Assembly (NCBI RefSeq): GCF_003075435.1
Contig: NZ_QCZJ01000005.1
Coordinates: 62,001 to 126,000 of the forward strand
Length of the DNA stretch: 64,000 nt
Direction of reading: 5' to 3'
DNA from: Terrimonas sp.
GTDB taxonomy: Bacteria; Bacteroidota; Bacteroidia; Chitinophagales; Chitinophagaceae
The position numbers and the translations under genes were made by a program. Below the pieces are notes generated by a model. It did not search any database, was not told the origin of the DNA, and saw only the letters and a list, made by a program, of their open reading frames with translations. Shown here in pieces: positions 46,445 to 56,125 of this stretch (the stretch's first letter is position 1; every line of letters begins with the position of its first letter).

Positions 46445-46530
46445 AGCTACCAGCTATCAGCTTTCAGCTGTTAGCCGGGAGACTATTAAATTGTATAAAC
46501 GCTGACAGCTAAAAGCTGACAGCCAAAAGC
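46445..46530. repeat. GCTGACAGC-type repeats between rpsQ and rplN
   Basis: Units such as agctatcagctttcagctg and gctgacagctaaaagctgac fill the spacer in both orientations and can pair in the transcript. The same family occurs outside ribosomal genes in this window. Confidence 0.6.
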
Positions 46531-46538
46531 TAAAAAAG

Positions 46539-46907
46539 ATGATTCAGCAAGAAAGCAGGTTAAACGTAGCAGACAACAGCGGTGCTAAAGAAGTGCTTTG
46601 TATTCGTGTGCTGGGAAACAGCGGTCAGGATTACGCAAAGATTGGCGATAAAATAGTAGTTACGGTAAAAGACGCCATTCCTGCCGGCGGTATTAAAAAA
46701 GGAACAGTTACCAAAGCGGTGATCGTTCGTACAAAAAATAAGTTACGTCGTAAAGACGGTTCTTATATCAGGTTTGATGATAATGCTGTAGTGTTGCTTA
46801 ACCAGGCAGATGAGCCGCGCGGCACACGTATCTTCGGACCGGTAGCCAGAGAATTGCGTGACAAAGGATATATGAAAATTATATCTCTCGCACCAGAAGT
46901 ATTATAA
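46539..46907 (+). CDS. rplN: 50S ribosomal protein L14
   Basis: A 122-residue L14 ([20 protein letters not shown]), an inter-subunit bridge protein and the binding site of RsfS. The signature [20 protein letters not shown] is intact, and the length is the universal 122. Confidence 0.97.
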   Translation: MIQQESRLNVADNSGAKEVLCIRVLGNSGQDYAKIGDKIVVTVKDAIPAGGIKKGTVTKAVIVRTKNKLRRKDGSYIRFDDNAVVLLNQADEPRGTRIFGPVARELRDKGYMKIISLAPEVL

Positions 46908-46911
46908 GAGC

Positions 46912-46994
46912 ATTCAGCTGTTAGCTACCGGCTATCAGCGGATATAGAACATACACTTAAACGGCTGATAGCTGAAAGCTGACAGCCAAAAGCG
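46912..46994. repeat. GCTGATAGC-type repeats between rplN and rplX
   Basis: cattcagctgttagctacc and cggctgatagctgaaagctg form a second block of the same repeat family, again in opposing orientations, 470 bases from the previous block. Confidence 0.6.
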
Positions 46995-47001
46995 AAATAA
47001 A

Positions 47002-47337
47002 ATGAGCACAAGATTTAAACCCAAGTTTAACATTAAAAAAGGCGATTCAGTAGTGATCATTGCCGGCGATGATAAAGACGTTAAAAAACCACGTAAGGTT
47101 CTGGAAGTATTTCCTGACAAAGGGCGTGTTGTAGTTGAAGGCGCAAATATCATTACCCGTCACACAAAACCATCTGCGCAAAATACCAAAGGTGGTCTTG
47201 TAAAAAAAGAAGCGCCTATTCACATCAGTAATGTAAAGCTTTGGGATGCAAAAAAAGGTGAAGCTACCAAAGTAAAGCGCACCAGGGAAACCGGAAAATT
47301 AGTTCGCGTGTCTAAAAAGTCAGGCGCAACAATCTAA
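47002..47337 (+). CDS. rplX: 50S ribosomal protein L24
   Basis: A 111-residue L24 with the KOW motif KKGDSVVIIAGDDKDVKKPRK, an initiator of 50S assembly. Followed by the bacterial-type EGANIITRHTKPSAQNTKGG and PIHISNV. Confidence 0.96.
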   Translation: MSTRFKPKFNIKKGDSVVIIAGDDKDVKKPRKVLEVFPDKGRVVVEGANIITRHTKPSAQNTKGGLVKKEAPIHISNVKLWDAKKGEATKVKRTRETGKLVRVSKKSGATI

Positions 47338-47387
47338 AATAATTTTGGTATCCTTAAAGATACCGGACGAAATTAAAAGTTGAAAAG

Positions 47388-47957
47388 ATGAGCACTACAA
47401 AATATACTCCGAGGTTAGCCGATAAGTACAAAAAAGATGTTGTACCGGCATTGATGAAACGCTTTGCTTACAAAAGCATAATGCAGGTTCCTGCATTGGA
47501 AAAAATTTGTATCAACCGCGGTGTTAACGGAGCTGTAAACGATAAAAAACTGGTTGATATTGCAGTTGAAGAGCTTGGAAATATTACCGGTCAGAAAGCG
47601 GTGGCTACTGTATCTAAAAAAGATATATCAAACTTTAAATTGCGTAAAGGTGTACCTATTGGTGCAAGAGTAACATTGCGTGGTGTAAAAATGTATGAAT
47701 TTCTTGATCGCCTTATTGCTGCTTCACTGCCTCGTGTACGTGATTTTAAAGGCATCAACGAAAAAGCTTTTGATGGTCGTGGCAACTATACTTTAGGTAT
47801 CACTGAGCAGATCATATTTCCTGAGATCGATATTGATAAAGTAAATAAGATCACAGGTCTTGATATAACCTTTGTTACTTCAGCTAATACCAACGAAGAA
47901 GCGTATGAGTTGCTGAAGGAATTGGGTATGCCTTTCAGAAACACTAAAAAAGATTAA
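47388..47957 (+). CDS. rplE: 50S ribosomal protein L5
   Basis: A 189-residue L5, binder of 5S rRNA and P-site tRNA. The conserved segment [18 protein letters not shown] is present, followed by [18 protein letters not shown], with [13 protein letters not shown] after it. Slightly longer than the E. coli form (179) at both ends. Confidence 0.97.
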   Translation: MSTTKYTPRLADKYKKDVVPALMKRFAYKSIMQVPALEKICINRGVNGAVNDKKLVDIAVEELGNITGQKAVATVSKKDISNFKLRKGVPIGARVTLRGVKMYEFLDRLIAASLPRVRDFKGINEKAFDGRGNYTLGITEQIIFPEIDIDKVNKITGLDITFVTSANTNEEAYELLKELGMPFRNTKKD

Positions 47958-48022
47958 TCAACATAATATTATCACTCCGGTATAAAGCCGGAATGACAAT
48001 CAATAATCTGAATTAAAACAAT

Positions 48023-48292
48023 ATGGCAAAAGAATCAGTAAAAGCCAGACAAAGAAAAAGAGAACACCTGGTAGAACTTTATGCTGAAAAGCGTGCTGCT
48101 TTAAAAGCTGCAGGCGATTGGAAAGCGCTTGATGCGTTACCTAAAAACTCATCAAAAGTTCGTTTAAAAAACCGTTGCCAGGTTTCAGGCCGCCCGAGAG
48201 GTTATATCCGTTACTTCGGATTGTCAAGGGTAGCTTTTCGTGATATGGCTTTAAATGGTATAATACCAGGCGTAAAAAAGGCAAGCTGGTAA
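48023..48292 (+). CDS. rpsN: 30S ribosomal protein S14, zinc-free type
   Basis: An 89-residue S14 ([20 protein letters not shown]) ending in [20 protein letters not shown]. It has a single cysteine in [12 protein letters not shown], so it is the zinc-independent (C-minus) form rather than the short four-Cys form. Confidence 0.96.
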   Translation: MAKESVKARQRKREHLVELYAEKRAALKAAGDWKALDALPKNSSKVRLKNRCQVSGRPRGYIRYFGLSRVAFRDMALNGIIPGVKKASW

Positions 48293-48359
48293 ATTTCAGA
48301 TTTGAAATTTCAGATTTGAAATTCGATAAATTAAATTTTCAACAGATTAATTCATAAAA

Positions 48360-48758
48360 ATGGTAACAGATCCTATTGCAGATTTTCTCACAAGAGTGCG
48401 TAACGCCCAGATGGCTGGACATCGTATTGTGGAAATTCCCGCTTCTAATCTAAAAAAGCGTATTACAGAGATACTGTACGATCAGGGTTACATTCTGAAA
48501 TATAAGTTTGAAGATGATAACAAACAGGGCGTGATCAAGATCGCGTTGAAATATGATGCCCAGACAAAGCAACCTGCTATCAGGTCTTTGGAAAGGATCA
48601 GCCGCCCGGGTTTACGTCAGTATTCAAAACCTGCAGATTTTAAAAGAGTGATGAATGGTTTGGGTATTGCTATTGTGAGCACTTCAAAAGGTGTGATGAC
48701 CGATAAGCAGGCGAAACTGCAGAATGTAGGTGGTGAGGTGCTTTGTTATATTTCTTAA
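48360..48758 (+). CDS. rpsH: 30S ribosomal protein S8
   Basis: A 132-residue S8 (MVTDPIADFLTRVRNAQMAG) with the RNA-binding C-terminus IAIVSTSKGVMTDKQAK. S8 is the feedback regulator of the spc operon in E. coli; here this is only an inference. Confidence 0.96.
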   Translation: MVTDPIADFLTRVRNAQMAGHRIVEIPASNLKKRITEILYDQGYILKYKFEDDNKQGVIKIALKYDAQTKQPAIRSLERISRPGLRQYSKPADFKRVMNGLGIAIVSTSKGVMTDKQAKLQNVGGEVLCYIS

Positions 48759-48855
48759 TTAAGCAAGAGGCTGATTGATAATTTAAGCTCTCTATACGGA
48801 GCTGAACACCTTCAGCCGGTAACAATAAATATAAAATTTTAAATTTCAAATTATT

Positions 48856-49410
48856 ATGTCTCGTATAGGTAAACAACCGGTTGTAGTTCCTGCAGGTGTT
48901 ACTGTTACAGTAGGAAACGATAATGTAATTACTGTTAAAGGTCCTAAAGGCGAATTAAAACAGGAGATTGATCGTGATATTAAAGTGGAAGTAAAGGACG
49001 GGGAAGTGAATTTCACACGTCCTACTGACCAGATCAGGCATCGCGCATTGCATGGTTTGTATCGTGCATTAACAGCTAATCTGGTTAAGGGTGTAACTGA
49101 AGGTTATAAAAAGCAGTTAGAGCTGGTGGGTGTGGGTTTTAAAGCATCTAACCAGGGTAATATGCTTGATCTTACTTTAGGGTATTCTCACAATATTATG
49201 TTTGAAGTGCCTAAAGAACTGAAAGTAGCTACTGCCCAGGAAAAAGGTCAGAACCCTACCATTACACTGGAAGGAACAGATAAGCAATTGCTTGGTCAGG
49301 TAGCGGCAAAATTGCGCAGCCTTCGTAAGCCAGAGCCATATAAAGGTAAAGGTGTTAAATACGCTGGTGAGCAGCTCCGTCGTAAAGCTGGTAAAGCTGC
49401 TGGTAAATAA
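48856..49410 (+). CDS. rplF: 50S ribosomal protein L6
   Basis: A 184-residue L6 (MSRIGKQPVVVPAGVTVTVG) of two similar halves, with the C-terminal signature KPEPYKGKGVKYAGEQLRRK. It lies near the sarcin-ricin loop. Confidence 0.97.
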   Translation: MSRIGKQPVVVPAGVTVTVGNDNVITVKGPKGELKQEIDRDIKVEVKDGEVNFTRPTDQIRHRALHGLYRALTANLVKGVTEGYKKQLELVGVGFKASNQGNMLDLTLGYSHNIMFEVPKELKVATAQEKGQNPTITLEGTDKQLLGQVAAKLRSLRKPEPYKGKGVKYAGEQLRRKAGKAAGK

Positions 49411-49455
49411 TTTTAATATTACTTCCGGCAGAATCGGAAGGAAAAATAAAGAAAC

Positions 49456-49809
49456 ATGGACGCAAAAGTTATCAGGAGACAAAAGATCAGGTACAACATC
49501 CGTAAGACAGTATCTGGTACGGCACAAAGGCCGAGATTATCAGTATTCAGAAGCAATACTGATATATATGCCCAACTTATTAATGATGAGAAAGGCGAAA
49601 CCATTTTGTCTGCTTCAACAAAAGATAAAGATATTAAAGCACAGAAAGCTCCTAAGGTAGAGTTGAGTGGTTTGGTTGGTAAAGCAATTGCTGCAAAAGC
49701 GATCGCTGCTGGTATCACAACGGTAGTATTTGATCGTGGAGGTTATTTGTATCACGGTCGTATTAAAGCAGTGGCAGAAGGTGCACGTGAAGGTGGATTA
49801 ACACTCTAA
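49456..49809 (+). CDS. rplR: 50S ribosomal protein L18
   Basis: A 117-residue L18 that binds 5S rRNA ([20 protein letters not shown] near residue 20, and [20 protein letters not shown] near the end). Length and order are as expected. Confidence 0.96.
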   Translation: MDAKVIRRQKIRYNIRKTVSGTAQRPRLSVFRSNTDIYAQLINDEKGETILSASTKDKDIKAQKAPKVELSGLVGKAIAAKAIAAGITTVVFDRGGYLYHGRIKAVAEGAREGGLTL

Positions 49810-49852
49810 TGTTGGAGATAACAAATCATAAATACCAATAACAAGTATTATA

Positions 49853-50371
49853 ATGTCAAAAGTAAATTTAAACAAGGTAAAAGCCGGTGAAATAGAGTTC
49901 AAGGAAAAAGTGGTTGCGATTAACCGTGTGGTAAAAACAACCAAAGGCGGGCGTGCTTTCAGCTTTTCTGCATTGGTAGTTGTAGGTAACGAGAACGGAG
50001 TGGTTGGTCATGGTTTGGGAAAGGCTAAAGAAGTTCAGCAGGCTATTTCAAAAGGCATTGATGATGCCAAGAAAAACCTGATTAAAGTGCCTGTCATGAA
50101 AGGAACTATTCCTCACGACCAATGGGCAAAAGAAGGTGCTGCTAAAGTATTGATCAAACCAGCTGCACATGGTACTGGTGTGATAGCCGGAGGAAGCATG
50201 CGTGCGGTATTGGAAAGTGCCGGTATTACAGACGTTTTGGCTAAATCTCTTGGTTCTGCTAATCCTCACAACGTGGTAAAAGCAACTTTTAAGGCATTAG
50301 GCTTGTTGCGCGAACCGGTTGTTGTTTCAAAAGAAAGAAGGATAGCTCTTAAAAAAGTATTTAACGGATAA
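49853..50371 (+). CDS. rpsE: 30S ribosomal protein S5
   Basis: A 172-residue S5 with the N-terminal double-stranded RNA-binding domain ([20 protein letters not shown]) and the C-terminal [16 protein letters not shown]. It has roles in decoding fidelity. It is separated from rpmD by 4 bases. Confidence 0.97.
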   Translation: MSKVNLNKVKAGEIEFKEKVVAINRVVKTTKGGRAFSFSALVVVGNENGVVGHGLGKAKEVQQAISKGIDDAKKNLIKVPVMKGTIPHDQWAKEGAAKVLIKPAAHGTGVIAGGSMRAVLESAGITDVLAKSLGSANPHNVVKATFKALGLLREPVVVSKERRIALKKVFNG

Positions 50372-50375
50372 CATC

Positions 50376-50558
50376 ATGGCAAAGATTAAAATAACACAGG
50401 TAAAAAGCGTGATCGACAGATCGGAGCGTCAGAAAAAGACAATTGAAGCGCTTGGACTTAAAAAGTTAAACGCTACTGTAGAAGTTGAAGCTACCCCACA
50501 AATACTGGGTATGGTTACTAAGGTTAATCACCTGGTGAAGGTGGAGGAAGTGAAATAA
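50376..50558 (+). CDS. rpmD: 50S ribosomal protein L30
   Basis: A 60-residue L30 ([20 protein letters not shown] to VEEVK) with the usual ferredoxin-like short fold. The order rpsE-rpmD-rplO is standard. Confidence 0.95.
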   Translation: MAKIKITQVKSVIDRSERQKKTIEALGLKKLNATVEVEATPQILGMVTKVNHLVKVEEVK

Positions 50559-50637
50559 TTTGAAAATGTATGAATTTGAAAATTTGAAAATGTTGGATGA
50601 TCGCCGATCACTTAATTTCAAATTTCAAATTTCAGAT
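50559..50637. repeat. TTTGAAAA / TTTCAAAT hairpin between rpmD and rplO
   Basis: Left-arm tttgaaaat units face right-arm atttcaaat units around a GC-richer loop holding gatcgccgatc. It mirrors the hairpin between rplB and rpsS. Confidence 0.65.
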
Positions 50638-50694
50638 TCTTAATTAATAAAGCGAGCCCGAAGTTTTCCGGGCGTTGAGTAAAAAAGATAAACA

Positions 50695-51144
50695 ATGAAA
50701 CTGCATCAGTTAAGACCCGCAAAAGGAGCAACTCATAAAGAAAAACGTCTTGGTCGTGGTGAAGCATCAGGACATGGCGGTACATCTACAAAAGGTAACA
50801 AAGGTCAGCAATCAAGAACAGGCTATAAGTCTAAAATGGCGCATGAAGGTGGTCAGATGCCTATACAGCGTCGTTTACCTAAACGTGGTTTTAAAAACCC
50901 GCATCGTGTTGAGTATGCTGTATTCAATCTCGGTCAGATTGAACAGCTGTCACAAAAATATAATATACAGGAAGTTTCTGCTGAAACCCTGTATGTAAAC
51001 GGGCTGATTAAAAAGACCGACATAGTGAAGATTCTTGGTAATGGTGAATTAAAAGCCAAACTTACTTTCAAAGTAAACGCTGCAAGCGAAAAGGCAAAAT
51101 CTGCTATAGAAGCTGCCGGCGGAAGTATTGAGTTAGTAAAGTAA
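50695..51144 (+). CDS. rplO: 50S ribosomal protein L15
   Basis: A 149-residue L15 with the Gly-rich N-terminal arm (RLGRGEASGHGGTSTKGNKG, SRTGYKSK) and the globular end. It precedes secY by 72 bases. Confidence 0.97.
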   Translation: MKLHQLRPAKGATHKEKRLGRGEASGHGGTSTKGNKGQQSRTGYKSKMAHEGGQMPIQRRLPKRGFKNPHRVEYAVFNLGQIEQLSQKYNIQEVSAETLYVNGLIKKTDIVKILGNGELKAKLTFKVNAASEKAKSAIEAAGGSIELVK

Positions 51145-51216
51145 TTTTCCTTACCTTGCGTAACGCATTTAAAGTGCGTTATTTTCATTTTGGGCTCAAA
51201 CTAAAATACACTATTC

Positions 51217-52557
51217 GTGAAGAAATTCATTCAGACACTGAAGAATATCTGGACTATTGAAGAACTGAGGAACAAGATACTTGTAACACTATTGCTTGTA
51301 TTTATTTATCGCTTAGGTGCTCACATTGTATTACCAGGTATCGACCCTAATAAGCTTAATACTTTTTCACAAAATTCTCAAAAAGGACTATTAGGTCTCT
51401 TTGATACTTTTGCAGGCGGTGCATTTTCCAATGCATCTATTCTTGCACTGGGTATCATGCCATATATCTCTGCTTCTATCTTTATGCAATTGATGACCAT
51501 CCTGGTCCCATCTATGCAAAAAATACAGAAGGAAGGTGACAGTGGCAGAAAGAAGATCAATCAGTGGACAAGATATCTTACGGCTGCTGTTACTTTATTG
51601 CAGGCTGGTACCTTTGTTGCATACCTTACCAATCAAAACAGGGATGCACTTATCCCGGCATACCAACCTTATTTCTGGATTTCAACTGTAATTATTCTTA
51701 CTGCTGGTACATTATTCGTAATGTGGCTGGGCGAAAAGATACAGGATAAAGGTTTGGGCAATGGTACTTCCATTATTATCATGGTGGGTATTCTTGCGCG
51801 TCTTCCGCAATCTTTTATGCAGGAATTTGCTGCAAAAAATGTAAGAGGCGGTGGCGGCTTGATTTTCTTCCTGATTGAAATAGCTGTACTGATTGCTATT
51901 ATTCTTGGATTGATCATTTTGGTGCAGGGTGTAAGAAAGATTCCTGTAAACTATGCGAAGCAAATTGTTGGTAACAGGCAATTTACCGGTGCAAGGCAGT
52001 TTCTTCCTTTAAAGGTGAACGCGGCTGGTGTAATGCCAATCATCTTTGCACAGGCGATCATGTTCCTGCCAACATTGTTTTCTTTTACTTCTCTTGAGTC
52101 AGGACAGGGTATTGCAAGAATATTTTCAGACCATAGTAATGTGTGGTATATGGTTATATATGGCGTAATGGTGGTAGCATTTACTTTCCTGTATACCGCG
52201 CTTATATTTAATCCCAAGCAGATTTCTGATAGCCTGAAGCAAAGCAATGGTTTTATTCCCGGCGTTAAGCCCGGGCAGCCAACAACTGATTATATAGGAC
52301 AGATAATGGACCGTATAACATTGCCTGGTGCTATATTTCTTGCAGTGGTAGGTATATTGCCAGGGCTTGCTCAAAGGGCAGGTGTTACACCACAGTTTTC
52401 TACATTCTTTGGTGGTACATCGCTTTTGATCATGGTTGGTGTTATACTTGATACATTACAACAAATAGAAACGCATTTGCTCATGCGTCAATATGATGGA
52501 TTGATGAAGAGCGGACGTATACAGGGAAGACAAACTTCTTCTCCCGTTTCCTTATAA
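51217..52557 (+). CDS. secY: Protein translocase subunit SecY (GTG start)
   Basis: A 446-residue ten-helix core of the Sec channel. Motifs seen are VLPGIDPNKL in the first loop, the plug region GLLGLFDTFAGGAFSNASIL, and the C-terminal LLMRQYDGLMKSGRIQGR. The start codon is GTG (51217, VKKFIQTLKNIW). No adk gene follows; map is 7 bases downstream and clearly cotranscribed. Confidence 0.97.
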   Translation: MKKFIQTLKNIWTIEELRNKILVTLLLVFIYRLGAHIVLPGIDPNKLNTFSQNSQKGLLGLFDTFAGGAFSNASILALGIMPYISASIFMQLMTILVPSMQKIQKEGDSGRKKINQWTRYLTAAVTLLQAGTFVAYLTNQNRDALIPAYQPYFWISTVIILTAGTLFVMWLGEKIQDKGLGNGTSIIIMVGILARLPQSFMQEFAAKNVRGGGGLIFFLIEIAVLIAIILGLIILVQGVRKIPVNYAKQIVGNRQFTGARQFLPLKVNAAGVMPIIFAQAIMFLPTLFSFTSLESGQGIARIFSDHSNVWYMVIYGVMVVAFTFLYTALIFNPKQISDSLKQSNGFIPGVKPGQPTTDYIGQIMDRITLPGAIFLAVVGILPGLAQRAGVTPQFSTFFGGTSLLIMVGVILDTLQQIETHLLMRQYDGLMKSGRIQGRQTSSPVSL

Positions 52558-52564
52558 AGATATC

Positions 52565-53365
52565 ATGGTTTATTATAAAACGAATGAAGAGATCGAACTG
52601 ATCCGGAAAAGTAGTTTATTAGTTAGTGCCACCTTAGCTGAGGTGGCAAAATTTTTAAAGCCCGGTATCACTACTTTGCAGGTAGATGCTATGGCGGAGC
52701 AGTTTATCCGCGATAATGGCGCCGTACCTTCTTTTAAAAATTATAAAGGTTTTCCTTTTACGAGTTGTATTTCTGTGAACGATGCCGTAGTGCATGGATT
52801 TCCCAATAATATTGAATTAAAGGATGGAGATATTGTTTCGGTTGATCTGGGTGTATTCATGAACGGTTACCACGGTGATAGCGCCTATACATTTGCGCTA
52901 GGTTCTATTCCGGATGAAGTAAAAAAACTACTCAGGGTTACCAAAGAATCATTATACAAAGGAGTAGAAAAAGCTGTGGCCGGCAACAGGATTGGCGATA
53001 TTGCTTTTGCTGTACAGGAATATACCGAACGTCAGTACGGGTATGGTGTTGTTCGGGAACTTGTAGGGCACGGTTTAGGCAGGCATTTGCATGAAGATCC
53101 CCAGGTACCCAACTTTGGTAAGAGGGGAACCGGTTTAAAAATGAAAGAAGGGTTGGTGATTGCCATTGAGCCCATGATCAACCTGGGAAAGAAAGACGTA
53201 TATTATGACACTGATGGCTGGACGGTAAGAACAAAAGACGGCAAGCCTGCTGCGCATTATGAACATAATGTTTGTGTTAAAAAAAATAAACCTGATTTAC
53301 TTTCATCATTTACAGCGATAGAAGCAAACGAGAAGGCGAATAATAATCTGGATTCGTCATATTAA
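52565..53365 (+). CDS. map: Type I methionine aminopeptidase
   Basis: A 266-residue M24 enzyme that removes the start Met. The metal ligands are the two Asp in VDLGVFMNGYHGDSAY, the His in VGHGLGRHLHED and the Glu in AIEPM and YEHNV. There is no N-terminal SH3-binding extension, so it is type Ia. In many Bacteroidota infA follows; here the cluster ends. Confidence 0.96.
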   Translation: MVYYKTNEEIELIRKSSLLVSATLAEVAKFLKPGITTLQVDAMAEQFIRDNGAVPSFKNYKGFPFTSCISVNDAVVHGFPNNIELKDGDIVSVDLGVFMNGYHGDSAYTFALGSIPDEVKKLLRVTKESLYKGVEKAVAGNRIGDIAFAVQEYTERQYGYGVVRELVGHGLGRHLHEDPQVPNFGKRGTGLKMKEGLVIAIEPMINLGKKDVYYDTDGWTVRTKDGKPAAHYEHNVCVKKNKPDLLSSFTAIEANEKANNNLDSSY

Positions 53366-53516
53366 ACAACCCTCTGCTTACTCTCCGTTGCAGCAGAGAA
53401 GAAAGCCTGACTCCCAACAGTTTGAAAATGGTAAGAGTGGGTGCTTGTGGATACAATATACAGAGAAATGATAAGGTGCTAAACTTTGTGACTTACAGCC
53501 TCTGTAATTTACAGTT

Positions 53517-54689
53517 TCAAATCGTTACTTTATCCAGAAATCTTTTCTCTTCTGCAGGGATGATCAAATAGTTTTTCACTTCAAGAAAGAACACATATGC
53601 ATATACGGTACACCAACCTGTAAATGGTAATAGTGGAATCCATATCAGGAAGTGAATTGCGGTTACCAGGTGCAATATAATTGCTGCTACAAGAATATAT
53701 ATCGGATAGGTGATTGTTATCAGTCCGCATAACAAAGCATCGTAAAAAATTGAATCCTTTGTTTTTTGGGCAGCCCACCTGCTTGCCGGAAAATAGTACA
53801 ATGTGTTTAACAACAGCCCCCCAATCGCAGGGATGAGCAACAGTAAAAAAAGAAATACGCTTTTGTAAAAATGACGGCTGTTTTTAGCAATGTATTGCCG
53901 CGTAATATTACTTAAATCAGGTATAATATCTGATTGTTCTATTATACCTGCGGTGCTGTGTAGTTTATGTATGGTATTGCATGCATGTAGTTTGTTCAGT
54001 CCTTTAATCACAGTTTGCCACGCGTATATCTTTTCTTTTTGTTGGGAGCGCATACTGGGTACTACAGGTGCCATTTTTTCAAACAACATAGCGTTGAATG
54101 TTTGTTTCCATTGTCCGCTGCTCAACTGCTCATCTATTAAGCCAGGGCGGAAGCTATCTCCGCTTTGTATAACAATTGTTTTAGCCGGGTGATTATAATC
54201 GCTGTAGGTCAATCCTACCGGTAAAACAGATAGCTTTTCTTTCAAATCTTTATCTGTAATAGCGTGGTGTACAATTTTAGATATACCGCTTTTAATTGGT
54301 TTTAGATTCCAGTCGTGCAGTGTTTGACCCTCCGCAAATATGATAATGATGCCATTGTTTTTTAATATTTCCCTGCAGCGGTCAATCGTATCAAAATTTC
54401 TCCGAAGTTTATCTTTTTCCTCAGAGAACCGGTAAACAGGAATGCCATTCAGCCTGTTTAATAATATGCTGAATAGTTTGTTATTGAACATATCGCTCCT
54501 GATGGTAAAGTACACCTTTTGAGTGCAGCAACTACCAATTACAACCGCATCCATAAGAGAGTCTGGATGATTGGCGGCAATAATAGCCGGGCCTTTCAGT
54601 TCTTTTAATGATCTGCCACAAACTATTTTTTTTCTGAAGAAAAACAGTTGACTGAACCTTGCGATAATTTTTATAATGCTGTAAAACAA
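53517..54689 (-). CDS. PlsC-like acyltransferase with C-terminal membrane helices
   Basis: A 390-residue glycerol-phosphate-acyltransferase-fold protein. The catalytic block is AANHPDSLMDAVV, with a His-x5-Asp spacing rather than the usual His-x4-Asp, and the substrate block is IIIFAEGQTLHDW. After the catalytic domain (about 20-210) come hydrophobic segments (FLFLLLLIPAIGGLLL near 280 and further on to 370), a layout different from the short PlsC. It likely acylates a lipid precursor. It is divergent from the flavoprotein gene. Confidence 0.84.
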   Translation of the reverse strand: MFYSIIKIIARFSQLFFFRKKIVCGRSLKELKGPAIIAANHPDSLMDAVVIGSCCTQKVYFTIRSDMFNNKLFSILLNRLNGIPVYRFSEEKDKLRRNFDTIDRCREILKNNGIIIIFAEGQTLHDWNLKPIKSGISKIVHHAITDKDLKEKLSVLPVGLTYSDYNHPAKTIVIQSGDSFRPGLIDEQLSSGQWKQTFNAMLFEKMAPVVPSMRSQQKEKIYAWQTVIKGLNKLHACNTIHKLHSTAGIIEQSDIIPDLSNITRQYIAKNSRHFYKSVFLFLLLLIPAIGGLLLNTLYYFPASRWAAQKTKDSIFYDALLCGLITITYPIYILVAAIILHLVTAIHFLIWIPLLPFTGWCTVYAYVFFLEVKNYLIIPAEEKRFLDKVTI

Positions 54690-54755
54690 AAAATATATTT
54701 TTACTTTTCCTGTTTGCCGGGGCAGAAAATTGGCAGGATTAAATTACACAAATTA

Positions 54756-56000
54756 ATGAAGCAAAAACATCTTGTAGTGATTGGGGGAGGAGCTGCCGGT
54801 TTTTTTACTGCGGTAAATGCTGCCGCAATGAATACCGGTATTAAAGTGACCATACTGGAAAAAAGCAGTAAGGTACTTGCTAAAGTGCGTGTGAGCGGAG
54901 GAGGAAGATGCAATGTAACACATGCTTGCTTTGATATTGATGAAATGATCAGGCGATACCCGCGCGGTACTAATTTTTTGAAAAAGGCTTTTCATCATTT
55001 TTTTACTACAGATACCATACAATGGTTTGAAGAAAAGAGCGTGGAATTAAAAGCAGAAGCTGATGGAAGAATGTTCCCGGCATCAAATACTTCTGAAGCA
55101 ATTATTAACTGCCTGCTTAAAGAAGCCAATAAAAACGGAGTGGAAATAAGGATGAATGCAGAAGTGAGGAAGATAATAATTAATAAGGACGATGAAGCAA
55201 GATCTGGTTTCTACATACATCTTGCAAATGAAAATATACTACATGGTGATTATTTGTGCATTGCATGCGGTGGGTATCCCAAAGCAGCGCAGTTTGATTG
55301 GTTAAAGGAGTTGGGACATACTATCGCAACCCCTGTTCCATCCCTGTTTACCTTCAACATACCCGGCAGTGCTATTACAGGTCTTATGGGGGTAAGTGTT
55401 GAAAATGCGATCGTTAAAATTAAAGGAGCTAAATTATCAGAAAAAGGGTCATTGCTGATTACACATTGGGGACTGAGCGGGCCTGCTGTATTAAAATTAA
55501 GTGCATGGGGGGCAAGAGCATTGGCAGATATGCAATATAACTTCAGCATTACTGTAAACTGGCTGCCCGATTTTAATGAGCAAACATTACGTAATGAGTG
55601 GAGTATATTAAGGCAGCAGTATGGTGCACAAAAAATATATACCCGTAATCCATTTAGATTGCCTGCCAGGTTGTGGGTTTATCTCCTGGAAGAAACTAAA
55701 ATACAGGCAGAACAACGATGGAGCGATATAACCGCTGCACAACAGCAACTATTAATACAGCATCTTACTATGCATCATTTTGATGTGAAAGGGAAAACTA
55801 CTTTTAAGGAAGAGTTTGTTACCTGCGGCGGTATATCTTTAAATGATATAGACGTTAATACGATGCAAAGCAAAAAGCAGCCTGGTTTATTTTTTGCGGG
55901 TGAAGTAATAGATGTGGATGGAATTACAGGCGGTTTTAATTTTCAAAACGCATGGACAACAGGATGGATAGCCGCGAAAGCAATAGCTACAAAAGCATAA
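54756..56000 (+). CDS. BaiN/HI0933-family FAD/NAD(P)-binding oxidoreductase
   Basis: A 414-residue flavoprotein from the ATG at 54756 (MKQKHLVVIGGGAAGFFTAV); an upstream open stretch overlaps the divergent acyltransferase gene and is not used. The FAD motif GGGAAG is near residue 10, VSGGGRCNVTHA near 47, and the C-terminal motif GEVIDVDGITGGFNFQNAW near 385. Members reduce flavins or bile-acid intermediates, but the natural role is mostly unknown. Confidence 0.9.
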   Translation: MKQKHLVVIGGGAAGFFTAVNAAAMNTGIKVTILEKSSKVLAKVRVSGGGRCNVTHACFDIDEMIRRYPRGTNFLKKAFHHFFTTDTIQWFEEKSVELKAEADGRMFPASNTSEAIINCLLKEANKNGVEIRMNAEVRKIIINKDDEARSGFYIHLANENILHGDYLCIACGGYPKAAQFDWLKELGHTIATPVPSLFTFNIPGSAITGLMGVSVENAIVKIKGAKLSEKGSLLITHWGLSGPAVLKLSAWGARALADMQYNFSITVNWLPDFNEQTLRNEWSILRQQYGAQKIYTRNPFRLPARLWVYLLEETKIQAEQRWSDITAAQQQLLIQHLTMHHFDVKGKTTFKEEFVTCGGISLNDIDVNTMQSKKQPGLFFAGEVIDVDGITGGFNFQNAWTTGWIAAKAIATKA

Positions 56001-56125
56001 ATATAAATAGTGAGGTATGTTGGTCGTAACTTGCTGCATCATGTTGTGAAAAAAAACAATAAGTGTGAAATGCGCATGTTTCCCTTAACTTAATAGTTGA
56101 GTATATATAACAACAAACCTCCCTG

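Noticed and set aside
54648-54755. Longer N-terminus for the BaiN-like flavoprotein
   Set aside because: It would overlap the divergent acyltransferase gene and lacks similarity to the family start, which begins right before the FAD motif.
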